Origin: Hevea brasiliensis
Lineage: Eukaryota; Streptophyta; Magnoliopsida; Malpighiales; Euphorbiaceae
Length of the DNA: 64,000 bases
NCBI RefSeq assembly: GCF_030052815.1
Contig: NC_079504.1
Location: 43,456,282-43,520,281, forward strand
Direction of reading: 5' to 3'
The notes under the pieces: generated by a model
Told to the model about the DNA's origin: nothing
Database searches by the model: none
The model's input: the letters and a program-made list of their open reading frames with translations, nothing else
Position numbers and translations under genes: made by a program
In this document: piece after piece, positions 44,761 to 54,962 of the stretch
How positions within the stretch are numbered: position 1 is the stretch's first letter
Layout of the letters: every line of letters starts with the position of its first letter

Positions 44761-45667
44761 AGCTAGGACTATAGGATAGGATCTTTATTGTAATATCTTA
44801 TATGCCTTAGTCCTAGGTTGCAATCATAGGTCTCTTTTATATGCTTAATGTCCAAACATTTCAATGCCTAATAAATAATATGCTTCCTTATAATCTTTGT
44901 ACATTTTCTCTGATTTTGCATATTATTTTAACATTGAGGACAATGTCTGGTTTGAGTTTGAGGGGGATACAAGTGCTTTGCATATCATTACATTTGCATA
45001 TCATTACATGCACATCATTACATTTGAAAATTTTGAACTTTAAATTGTGAAACTTAGCACTATAACCAATTTCTAGTATGCTAATAATTGGACTCCATGG
45101 GATAGAGGAATGAACATATCTAGATAGGAAAAAAGGGATTCTAACATGTTGTTTGAGAAGAAACTAATCTCTTTAATGGAACTAGACTAGTTAAACCTCT
45201 TCATAACTATTAATTTATCACATTGAACTTGTAAAATTAGGAGAACATTTTTGAAATACAAGCAAATCTAAAAATGTCTCACTAGCTCTAGAACATATCT
45301 CTTGGACTTATCAAGGGAAATCCTAGTATATGCTTGATGAAGAGATGATTAAGGCATTCTTTGATATAACCTCACTAAGCCTTAGCCACCCTTAATTAAA
45401 ATATATATCCCTTACAACCAACTTGAAACCTATATTTATCCCTTAGAATTTATTGCTTACCCATATTATTTACCTAGCCCCTAGCCTAAACACCTATCCT
45501 ACCCTTTTGAGGAAGCTAAATGCATAAGTAAAAAGTATATTAAGTGTAAAAAAAAAAAAAGAAAATGGACAGAGGATGTAGAACTCAAAAAAGAGTGCAA
45601 GTGTGAATTAAAATCAAAGAAAAATTTTCCTTTCCAACCCAGCAAAAGCAATGAATTTTGGGGAGAG
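44761..45667 (+). other. E5 3' untranslated region
   Basis: No supported protein. It contains ACATTGAGGACAATGTCTGG and a TTTGAGTTTGAGGGGGA purine stretch (about 44931-44967), as usual downstream of the Athila third ORF, a short triple repeat of CATATCATTACATTT type (44980-45025), a run of A (45550-45562), and a purine-rich TTTTGGGGAGAG ending right at the E7 LTR start. Confidence 0.72.
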
Positions 45668-46292
45668 TGTCGACACCATATTTTGGCTGATCCCCGAAAT
45701 CAATAGACCTTGAAATCGACCCCCAGCATCGAGCCTCCTTGTCATTCAATTCATTTCTGATCTCTCTTTCTTGGGATCAAACCAAAGTCAAGTCTCTTTG
45801 CCAACTAATCACATTTCCGATCTCTCTTTATAAGAAATCAAACCAGTACCAGGTCTCCATCCTTACCGATCTCCCAAATCAATTACCAAGTTTCCTGGCC
45901 AGTCAATCACACATCCAATCTCTTGTCAAACGAAATTGAACCAACATTAGGTCTTTATGCCATCCGATCCCCCTTTCATAAATATTATAGATAGTTGTTC
46001 AATAAAGTTAAGGTTTTAATCCGGCTTAATGGTGCTTCCGATCTTAAGTGTTCAGATCAGGTTTCTAATTTTAATAATCTAAAGTTCCGTTCAGTGTTTG
46101 TTCTCGGTTTAGGCCGATCTCATGTTTACAATTTTTTGCCGATCTCTCATACATAGATTAATAATTGCTTTCAAGTTATTCTAATATGTTCAGAAAATCA
46201 GGCGCTTATGCAACTTAGATACTTTCTGATCTCATCCAGTCATGGAACAAAAAAAGGAACTTCATTTCATTTCAAATTAAAATATATACAAG

Positions 46293-48133
46293 TCATTCGG
46301 CTGGAGGATCACCCCCAGCCTGTTCTACATTTTGTTCACCCCCTCTATCACCTTCAGCCTCCTCCTCGCTATCCTCTTCATCTTGGGGAGCCAGGTCCAT
46401 CATTCAGGAAAAGTCCTCCTCGGGATAACGCTTCCTGAGCTCAGCCAAGAGATCCCCATGGGCGTTCACATAAGCGCCGGCCTCCCTTGTCACTACCTCT
46501 TCTTCTTTTGCTTTGAGTTCCTCAGTGAAGCGAGCGACATTAATGGCTTAGAGCGCCCGAACCTCTTCAAGAACATGAGCTTGCTCGGCCAGTTTATCCC
46601 CGTTGAATTTCATCCGCCCCTCAATTTCAGCTATGTAGTTTTGGGCGAATGAAAGTTGGGATCGGAGGGAAGCGGCTTCCTGACCCACCTTCTGGATCTC
46701 CTGCTTTAAATGATGAGCCTTTTCCTGGATAATATGTTAGTTCACCAAACTCTCCACACTTAGGCTCATAGTCTAGGTCAGGATATCATCGAGACTGTTC
46801 GGGGTTAGCCTATCCCAATCCTCCCAAAGGCAGATGGAGGCCCCCAAAACCTTAGCCAAACCCGGATTCTCCCGAACAGTTCGGTTCTTTTCCAGGGAAT
46901 GGATCAGTACTTGAGCGCCGCGGGAGAGGGTCCTCGAGGTAGGTTGGGAAGGACCCCCTTCCACACTGAAAGCAACTGGAGGGGGTGGTGGCGGCTCTTC
47001 TTGACGAAGAGGAGACTGAACCACTTCTATTTTAGGAACTGGCAGTCCTGAGGGCCGGGATGACCCTCCCTACATCTCTACTGAGTCATGCCTGGGCGTC
47101 TGAGAAGCCTCGGCGCGCTTCATCTCCCGCATTTTTTTGGAAACCTCTCTCTTCTGCTTTTGGCTCTCCTTGGAAGCCTCGCTGCCTACCATGCCTGCAC
47201 AAAGAAAAAGTCAGTGAGTTCGCTAAGGCCCGAAGATCAGAGATATAGAAAGTACCGAGGCCGAGGTCAGAGAGCTGAAGCCCGCGTTCTTCGCCGGTAA
47301 TCAGCCGCATTGTCCAATGATGCTGTTCGGCCGTCACCGCATCTAAACAGGAGAATTTCTGAGTGGCCGCCTAATCTTTCAACTCCATCACCATTATGCC
47401 CTCTTCCCTATTCAGGGTGATGCGCTTCAAAAGTAATAGGCCCTGATGTAGCCAGCTACGCGGGAAACCCTCAAAATCGCTCGGAATCTTGCTCCTCAGA
47501 ATAAAAAAGCGATTTTTCCAATTCTTCAGGGAGGAGGGCAGGTCGGTAAAAAGCCCACAATGTGGTTTCACCTGAAAGAACCAGTATTCATGGTCCTTTC
47601 GACGAGTTAGCCTGTGTAGCTCGGTGAACACCTTCGCTATAGGACTGAGTCCCTTAGCTCGGCAGAGACCTCTGAAGGCTACCAGGATCTACCATGAGTT
47701 CGGGTGAACTTGAGCTATGCAGACTTGGTGGAATTTCAGAACTTCCTTGAAGAAGTCATCAAGAGGAAACTATAGCCCGGCTTTTAATTGCTCTTCATAT
47801 ACCATGATCATATCATTTTCTTCGAAGAAGTGATCAGCTCGGAGATCGCCATGGCATCTGATAAGTTTGTATGAATCGGGTCGAAGGTTATATTCTTAGC
47901 TAAATGACTGCAGATCGGTTTCTTGAAGGATTGACAGCAGCTCATCCACCGGAAGGCTTTCTCTCCCTGAAGAATGTGTTTGCCTCAGAGGGTCCCACTT
48001 GACCATGGGATGGAACAGAGGATGTTAGAGGTTCAGATCACACACTTGGTTTGACCACCTCAACTTCATCTGATGACCACGAGACGTGAACGGAAGGGGG
48101 GCTCGCCGCTCTCTGACCCTCGGCACCACTCAT
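46293..48133 (-). pseudogene. Antisense ORF of E7: putative gypsy-type transposon protein with coiled coil
   Basis: Minus-strand ATG at 48133 begins MSGAEGQRAASPPSVHVSWS. After a TGA and a frame change near 47950 it reads VDELLSILQETDLQSFS, RADHFFEENDMIMVYEEQLK, AGL-stop-FPLDDFFKEVLKFH, then ILVAFRGLCRAKGLSPIAKV and LFTDLPSSLKNWKNRFFILR. That block matches my memory of the plant family called putative gypsy-type transposon (Pfam Transposase_28). Further down come a basic stretch, a proline-rich linker (EEPPPPPPVAF), a heptad-rich coiled coil (KLAEQAHVLEEVRALK) and an acidic end (DEEDSEEEAEGD), stop at 46293. About 610 codons with several stops and at least one shift. Antisense ORFs of this type are known in Tat elements; here it lies upstream of the PBS. 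Confidence 0.72.
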
Positions 48134-48288
48134 TTTCAAAGAAAAGAGAAAATTTAAACTAAAAGAAAGATCAAAACCCTTACCGGAGTGTGATCGGTGT
48201 CGAAAGAACTTGAAAAATCGAGAGAATTTTGGAATCACTCGCGAGATGCTGAAAATGACATAAGGGGGCAACTAGCTGACCCATCCCT

Positions 48289-48296
48289 TATTTATA
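48289..48296 (-). promoter_or_regulatory. TATA box for the antisense ORF
   Basis: Minus-strand TATAAATA lies 155 bp upstream of the antisense ATG at 48133, in a spacing suited to a start of transcription near 48260. Confidence 0.55.
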
Positions 48297-48540
48297 CCCA
48301 TCTGGGCATTTAATGCTCATAGTGTCCCAAGCGGCGCATCGGTTAGCGAGATTCGCCAGCTTTTTCTGACACGTCTCATGAATATTCTGGAAACTCCATA
48401 ATTAAATGAGGGGGGGATCGGCTAATTAAAAACCGGCAGATTAAGGTAGATGTTTTACGGATCGGATAAACATATCAGAGATCGGAAAATAACCAATGTA
48501 ATAATAATAAAATGATAATTGTCAAAATAAAATTTCATTT

Positions 48541-48687
48541 ACATCAGAGGTCAGATTACATCATTTGGGAAATCTCTATAAATCGCATTACATTAGAGGT
48601 CTGATTACATCATTTGGGCGATCTCTATAGAACGGATTATATCAGAGGTTAGATTACATCATTTGGGCGATCTCTAGAGATCGGCAG
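48541..48687 (+). repeat. 49-bp tandem repeat, three units
   Basis: Units start at 48541, 48590 and 48639; each begins ACATCAGAGGTCAGATTACA or close to it and contains ATCATTTGGGCGATCTCTA. Exact period 49 bp. Confidence 0.93.
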
Positions 48688-49261
48688 TACATCCTATCTA
48701 GTAAAGGCCTATGTCAAAGCCTAGTCTCGTGGCTGAATCAAAAGATGTGTTTGATCAGGAGATTGGCCATCGACATCGGATAGATGTACAGCTCAGATGG
48801 GGGAACTATGACTCTCATGAGGATAAGAGAGGTTATCGTCAATGTTATCGCTCCGAATCGAGCCGCTGTCGGGACACCCAATGTGGTGAGAAGCCAAATG
48901 AACTTCGGAGGGCAGTCACCAATAATAGGAGGGAAATTAGCAGTCTTTGCGCCCGAAATCAGTTCACCGATTAGATCGATCGCCCGACTTGAGATCAACA
49001 CGATCGACATTCTCAATCAGGATCGGTGAATTAGTACAGTTCTCTCATTGTCATCAAAGGCGGTTATTGTGATTTTTTGATCACCGGCATCATAAATCTT
49101 CAGTCGAAAAGCAGAGAAAATAGCCGAAAAAAGATCAAAAGTAGTCGCCATGGTCATAATGTTACCGGAGAATTAGAACAGCAGGAAAGAGGGATGGAAA
49201 TAGGAAGAAATAGATTGTGGAAGAAATTTCTAATCGAAGGCATATATATAGGAAGGGTTTG

Positions 49262-49320
49262 AGCATTTATTACTAGCAAAAATCGAAGCGGGTGCCTCGG
49301 TAATCGAAGTAATAAATGCT
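49262..49320. repeat. 12-bp inverted repeat around a 35-base loop
   Basis: AGCATTTATTAC (49262-49273) and GTAATAAATGCT (49309-49320) are perfect reverse complements. Confidence 0.9.
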
Positions 49321-49888
49321 TTGACCGGATCAGCCCGGACGGAGGAGAAGGAGCTGAAATGGGAGAGATCGGGAGAGGGGCTCGGCATGAGAGATCGGAA
49401 AAGGATCGTATTAGAAAGATCGAAAGGGAGGGGAGATCAGAAAGCAAAGAGAATAAGACAACTTCCAATAACTGTCGTCATAATCAGAGTTGAGGTAGTT
49501 AAAGCGTTGCAGACGAGATCAAATCTCCACCGCACGCCTCATTTGCAGAATCGCCACATTACTGATAGGTGCCAGAGTATGTCATGATAGTCCTGTACAT
49601 CTTAATCTCCACCATTGATCTTACTTATAAGTACAAGCTCAGAGCCCTTGGATCAAAGAAGAAGGCGACAAAACCGGTGCTTTTTATTCCCAGCCCTCGG
49701 ATCGCTCTCGACAAGAAAATTTTGAGCTGTCAGATTAGAAAAGAGAAGGGACAAATATTCTGAAGAGGATCTCAGCCGTTCATTCTGATTCTCTTTAATT
49801 CCCAAGCATCAGATCATGTCCTTTAAAATCCAAACCTTATATCTCCCTCAAAGAAAATCCTGACCCTTCATTGGGAGCACCCGGTCCC

Positions 49889-49896
49889 TATAAATA
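49889..49896 (+). promoter_or_regulatory. TATA box of the E7 LTR, sense promoter
   Basis: TATAAATA within GGTCCCTATAAATACCTGC, followed about 30 bp later by a purine-rich stretch and then pyrimidine-rich transcribed-looking sequence. It lies 1.86 kb before the LTR end, implying a long R-U5 region. Confidence 0.65.
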
Positions 49897-50953
49897 CCTG
49901 CATGAAAACTGTTAAAAAAAGAGGAGAAACGAAGAAAAGGGTGGTGACTATAGTGGAAAGGCTCTGAAACTTAATTCAGCTTTGCTACTCTGCTATTTTT
50001 AAGCTTTCAAAAATAGGAAAAACTTCAGAAATCAGTTTTCTAAAGTATTTTCCTTGAAGAAGTATTGAATACTGAAACTCTCCATTTTCAGTTCGTTCAT
50101 TACTTTGTGATATCCTCTCTTAGTTTCAGTTCTACCTTCATTTCCACTTTCATTTTCCAAGCTCAACCTCATTCAAACTCGGTTGTTGTCATTTCGGTTT
50201 GACTGCATTTTAACTTGGTACTCTTCATTCCAAGGCGAACATTAGTCCCCAGATTATTAGCACGCAACTCTGCAACATTCGTGACTCTATAGTTAGTTTA
50301 ATAGGTTTAACTTCCTACAGGTGAGTGTCTAAACCGTTGCCCTATTCAATGTTTGCCTCTATTTTTATTTTTTTTTATGCTCGTAATTTTCATAAAAGTT
50401 TGTCTTATGTTAGAAGGTCTCACGTAGGTGGTTATTCTCTTGAGTTTATCTTTTGATACATCAGTTCATGTTATTTATTTGTTCTTGGTCTTTTATTATC
50501 TCTTAATGTAGGTGTTCTGGTTACGGGTAGCGTATAGGTAGTTTGATAAAATATTGGTAACCGTATCTTAACACAAGAGTTTCTTTAAATAAAAGTTCGG
50601 ATAATAAATCAGAGAAAATTATAAAGACGAGCCACTAAACTAGCTCAAGAAGGTGACTGGGTGAGGTGGGGAGTCAAAGTAAAATCGAATTTCAGACTAG
50701 CAAATGCAATAGAGCAAATATTGCTTGCTGAAAGATACTGGCATGGCGATCACATAGGAGATCGGTAAAAATTAAGTCTGGTTTCCCCTATCTAGTCACA
50801 AGGTACCGATGAGTTAAAAGAAGCTTAATTCGGGTTCCCAGTGTCTTCGGATGCTAGAACCCTTAGCCTAAGGTCCTTGCGCGACACGAACATAATTAAA
50901 GTTCAAGAGGTCGGGGGAGAGTTCTTACTTGATCCTCATCCAAACCAAATAGG

Positions 50954-51306
50954 AGATCGAAGGAGAGTTCTTATCCAATTCTCAATTAAAAGTTTTAATA
51001 AACATTTAAAGAGATCGGAGGAGAGTTCTTATCCAATTCTCAATTAAAAGTTTTAATAAATATTAAAAAAAAAAAATCGGAGGAGAGTTCTTATCCGATT
51101 CTCAATTAAAAGTTTTAATAAATATTTAAAAAAGATTAGAGGAGAGTTCTTATCTGATCTTCAATCAAAACTTTTAATAATCATTTAAAGAGATCGGAGG
51201 AGAGTTCTTATCCGATTCTCAACCAAAATTTTAATAAATATGTGGAGATCGGAGGAGAGTTCTTATCCGAGATCCATCATTCAAACTTTAAATAGAGTAT
51301 CCCTAC
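50954..51306 (+). repeat. Tandem array of about 58 bp units in E7 R-U5
   Basis: Units start at 50954, 51012, 51074, 51133, 51191 and 51245, with a degenerate seventh at 51307. Each begins AGATCGGAGGAGAGTTCTTA and continues TCCGATTCTCAATTAAAAG plus an AATAAATATTTAAA tail. An eighth, weaker unit may begin near 50905. Confidence 0.93.
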
Positions 51307-51757
51307 AGATCGGAAAAGCTTTTACCCGGATTTTCTCAAATTCAAACTAAGACAGCACAATACGCAAAGTAAATAAAACTGATATGCAACACCAACTCAC
51401 TAAGGGTCATCTCATTTATTTATGTATCCGGGTAACCCAAATTAGTGAAAAATCAAATATTCCCTTTTATCAAAGGGATTAACATCTTCATCCTAACCCC
51501 CCTAGCTATCGATTTTAATAAAGAGCGTAAGGTTAAATCTGCTCACCCTCATTGAGGGACGAGGTGGGGTGCCTAACACCTTCCCCACCCGTTTACGGAC
51601 CCCGAACCTAGAATCTCTGTTTTTGAAGTGGTTTCATTTTAATTTATTTTCACAAATGGTTTTCTTTAATTTTCCTCAAAATTAAAGTGGCGACTCCTCA
51701 CTCTTTTCCACTTCTGTGAGTGTTTGTCCAGGCGACCGCAAAATACCTTGCGACAGC

Positions 51758-51776
51758 TTGGCAACTCCGCTGGGGA
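51758..51776 (+). other. E7 primer-binding site, copy 1
   Basis: TTGGCAACTCCGCTGGGGA two bases after the LTR CA. Copy 2 has TTGGCGACTTCGCTGGGGA; the shared form TGGCGACTCCGCTGGGGA fits the tRNA-Arg-type PBS reported for Ogre elements (from memory). Confidence 0.75.
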
Positions 51777-52620
51777 AAGGCCTTTCCACCTTAACCCCGG
51801 TTCAGAGGTCCAAAGGCAGATTTAATTTTATGCTCAAACCATAGTTAGGTGGGCTTAATTTACAAAATTCCATATGTTAATTATTGTTATTTTTGCTAAC
51901 TGTTTTGCTTGTCTTGATTGTCTTATCTCCTACAGCACTCTTCGTCTAAAAAAAAGGGAAAAAAAAAACTCCCCCGTATTGGGAAGAGGTAAAGGTGTCC
52001 CTTCACACACTGAACCCTCACACAAAGTCCTTACACACTTCAGCCTTATACCCGGGCTTTCTCATCCTCTAGGAAAATAGGAGGGAGTCATGTAGCGGTA
52101 CCCGTGGGTTTTACCCCGTTAGTATCCGTGAAGGCTTCTGCTCAGATTGAAACTCGTTCTATTTACTGTGATACCCGTGGAACTCTCCCGTTAGTATCAT
52201 GGTGGTAGAATGGGGCTCTACTGTTTACAGTGGGGGCAATTTGGGAACCTGTGGCTTTTAGAAATTTAGACCTTGAGCTAAATTATCACAATAGTTGGAA
52301 GCCGTAGCAAACTACCTCGTAAGATATAACTATCCAATTAGGTAGCACCTATCCGGTATCAGGACTCTCCTTATTTTAGGACAAAAGGGACATGCTTACT
52401 CTCATCCTATTTTGTTTGTGTTTTCTTATGTTCTTATTTTTAAGGGTAATCTTGGATCATACTGTTAGGAGGACCTACACACTTTCCTACTTTGATAAAT
52501 GTGTAGGTGTTACCCTGCCAACAGTATAATTCAAAATTACCTAAATTCGTCCTGCTAACAAATTTTCCCTGCAGGCATCACCGAATTAAGGTCTGTAAAA
52601 GAATAAGCATCATTTTTAAC
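51777..52620 (+). other. E7 leader between PBS and ORF1, copy 1
   Basis: No protein supported. It contains an A-run after a pyrimidine-rich TTATCTCCTACAG, short repeats of CCGTTAGTATC (about 52117 and 52188), and an inverted pair GTAGGTGTTACCCTGCC / AGGAGGACCTACAC near 52470-52525. TTTTCCCTGCAG at about 52563 looks like a splice acceptor upstream of ORF1. Confidence 0.65.
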
Positions 52621-54536
52621 ATGGCATCCTCGAGTCAGTCGGCAGAAGAAATTCCTAGACGGGAACAGCATGCTAAACCGTGGTCCGAATCGCCTCAGGG
52701 TTCAATACCTCCACGAAGTGATGTCATCAGGGCAGATGCCAACTTGTTACCCTCGTTAGATTTGAGCAGAGTCGAAGTCAAAAGCACCTGCCTCAAAGGT
52801 TTATCCAGTAGTTGGAGTTTGCTTCCTAACCACGTTAAGGCACAATTTGGGAAAAAATATAGAAGGATTGCGACCTTGATATGAGTCAAAGTTCAAGTCC
52901 CGGTATTAAAGGCCATGCTGTCAGTTTGAAATCCCAAGTATGGGGTATTCTCCTTCAATGATATCGACACTACCCCCACTATGGAAGAATATCAGGCATT
53001 GCTAGAAATTCCTTATGCGGTGCAGAATCGGATCTACCTACACCTTGAACATAGGCAGACCTGGAAACGGTTCGCACACATGTTGGGGATTCCCCCAGAA
53101 GAAGCAAAGGCAAGGGAAACTGTCAAAGGAAACACGCATGGATGGTATTGGACTTACCTCAGGAAGGGGTTAGATCAATACATCCATAATGAACAATGGG
53201 AGCAAGCTTCATTGGCACTTGCTTTGGGGATCTATGGCTTGATATTGTTCCCTGGGCCTCCGGGAATTATAACCTGTAGCGTTGTGGAGATATTCTGGGC
53301 AGTAGAAAAGCAGAAGGTCAATCCAATACCGGCAATTCTTGCAGAGACTTTATTAACCCTTACTTACTGTCGACAACAAGGCAAGGGGTCCATCAAGTGT
53401 TGTTCTCAATTGTTGCACCTCTGGATCATCAGTCACATGTGCCCTGTAGAGACAAAGGGGTTAACTTGGTATCTTGACCAACCTCTTATCGAAAAGATGA
53501 CCAGATTAGTAATCAGCCCAAAGGATGAGCTGCAGTGGCGAGAACAGATTCTGAGTTTCAACAGCCATGACTACTGTTGGAAGAAATTGTGGACGTCGGG
53601 TCAACCCATTTTGTTCAGCACAGGGAGTAATTGTTCAGTGTCTCTAATTGGAGTGACCGGACACACAAATTACATCCCAGCATTAGTAATGAGACAGTTC
53701 GGTTCAACCCAGTCTGCAATTAGTATTGAAGAATATCACCGAGGTCATTTCTATCATAAGCTCGATAATGAAGAAGAGTTGAAAATGGCTCGCAAGTCTT
53801 GGGAAGACATCACTATGATGGAAAGGTCACCTAAAGGTCCGAGTGTCACGGGTGATTATCTTAAATGGAGGGCTGACAGGGATCAAGGACACTTAACTGC
53901 AGATCCAACCACATTCGAAGGCAGCGACCCCCGTCAAAACATCCTTTCAGAAGAAGCTAGCGCTCGTTTGGCCAACTCTCTACAAAAGGCGAATACCGAA
54001 AACTCGCAATTACAAGAACAAATAAAACAGTTAGAGGACCAACAGCAGATCCTCAAAAGAAAAGTAAGAAGGCTCAGGGAAGACGCAAGGACCGAAAAGA
54101 TAGGGTTTGAAGAGCAAGAAACACGATGGGAAAGGGAAAAGAGCTCTCTCCAAGCTACAATAAAAGAAGCAGAAGTACAGAATGGCAAGCTCCAAGAGAA
54201 AATGAAATACCAGGAGATACTCATAGAAGAGTATAAACAAGAAAGCAAAAAGAAGAAGCTTGAACTGAAGGAGCAAGCACAGCTTATCAATGATATCCTG
54301 AGAGAATGTGCTAAAGAAAGGAAGGAAAAAGAAAGATAAGCCGCTCTCTATCAACAACTAAAAGAAAATATTGACCAGCTGGAGAGAATGATAGCACAGG
54401 GGAAACAAGAACTCTTGCCTGAGTCTGAGTATGCCCTGAGGATATTCAACCCCGCCAGACAAGAAGAAAGGCTTTATGAATATCTCAGAAAATGTCATTA
54501 TATTATAAAGAACCTCCTGAGCCTAGACCGATGTAA
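52621..54536 (+). pseudogene. E7 ORF1 (upstream of gag), coiled-coil protein, copy 1
   Basis: ATG at 52621: MASSSQSAEEIPRREQHAKP. After TGA codons near 52882 and 52929 a 450-codon open block starts (52981): MEEYQALLEIPYAVQNRIYL, WKRFAHMLGIPPEEAKARET, ASLALALGIYGLILFPGPPG, AVEKQKVNPIPAILAETLLT and LQWREQILSFN. This is the globular domain of a plant retroelement ORF1 family (DUF7745-like, recalled). From about residue 320 of that block comes a long coiled coil (LQKANTENSQLQEQIKQLED, REKSSLQATIKEAEVQNGKL). TAA at 54337 interrupts it; reading continues to 54536 with ALRIFNPARQEERLYEYLRK. Role in Ogre is unknown. Confidence 0.75.
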
Positions 54537-54962
54537 AGAATGCCATGTACGAATTATTCAATTAATGGAACAACTTTTGGGCCATTGTTTAGCAAAATTT
54601 TGAATGAATAGTATGACTCCCGTAGGAACCCCCTCGTTAGGGTTATGCAAATCATGGATGCGCCATATGGACAGGTATCATGGATGCGCATTCAATCCAG
54701 TTATTCACCGTCGGACTATCGAACGATGCCATGATAAAATTGATGCAATTATTCTTCTGCAGATTTCATTCTTGGCTCTCAGATACCACCATATCCTTTG
54801 TCCAAACCAGGACCCTTTTAATTTTAACAAAATTCAAAATTCACTAAAAGTTTTTTTTATTTCCTACAGAAAATCAACATTGCTTCAAACAAAGCAAGCC
54901 TGACCAGACACGCAGTTCAACCTAGACGAGTGTACTTAACGAGGTCACGAACAAGAAGGCTA
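54537..54962 (+). other. E7 linker between ORF1 and gag, copy 1
   Basis: An open frame of 99 codons (54604-54903) exists but has no recognisable homology. TTTTTTTTATTTCCTACAG at about 54850-54868 looks like a 3' splice site; downstream of it the gag frame is open upstream of the gag ATG. Confidence 0.6.

Larger units (their letters stand above)
35377..45667 (+). mobile_element. E5: Athila-like Ty3/gypsy element, 3' LTR not in window
   Basis: LTR, then a tRNA-Asp-like PBS (37026), gag, protease, RT, RNase H, integrase, a downstream third ORF of the ATHILA ORF family and a 3' untranslated region. Order, PBS type and gag/pol motifs fit Athila (non-chromoviral gypsy; no chromodomain after integrase). 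The 3' LTR expected (starting TGATACACTTG) is absent: the Ogre-like LTR of E7 starts at 45668 instead, so the rest probably lies beyond E7. Left flank AAAGG (35372-35376) is the presumed duplication in E6. Confidence 0.88.
45668..51755 (+). repeat. E7 putative 5' LTR (about 6.1 kb)
   Basis: TGTCGACACC at 45668 and CCTTGCGACA at 51755 give TG...CA ends. The right end is certain, since a PBS follows in both contig copies. The left end is inferred from the TG, the sudden change of sequence after the E5 3' region and the purine tract; no second LTR copy is present to confirm it. It contains an antisense ORF, two opposite TATA boxes and two tandem arrays. An alternative is a shorter LTR behind the 3' end of another Tat element. 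Confidence 0.6.

Noticed and set aside
45540..45570. Poly-A run as a possible LINE or processed-copy tail
   Set aside because: No LINE coding sequence or duplication near it; A-rich stretches are usual in Athila 3' regions.
49154..49468. 104-codon minus-strand frame in the E7 LTR
   Set aside because: Low-complexity Ser/Leu/Pro composition, no motif, no promoter in place; treated as chance.
53934..54290. 118-codon minus-strand frame rich in Ser, Cys and Phe (also at 60437-60847)
   Set aside because: Antisense shadow of the Lys/Glu-rich coiled coil of ORF1; composition is what the complement of such codons gives.
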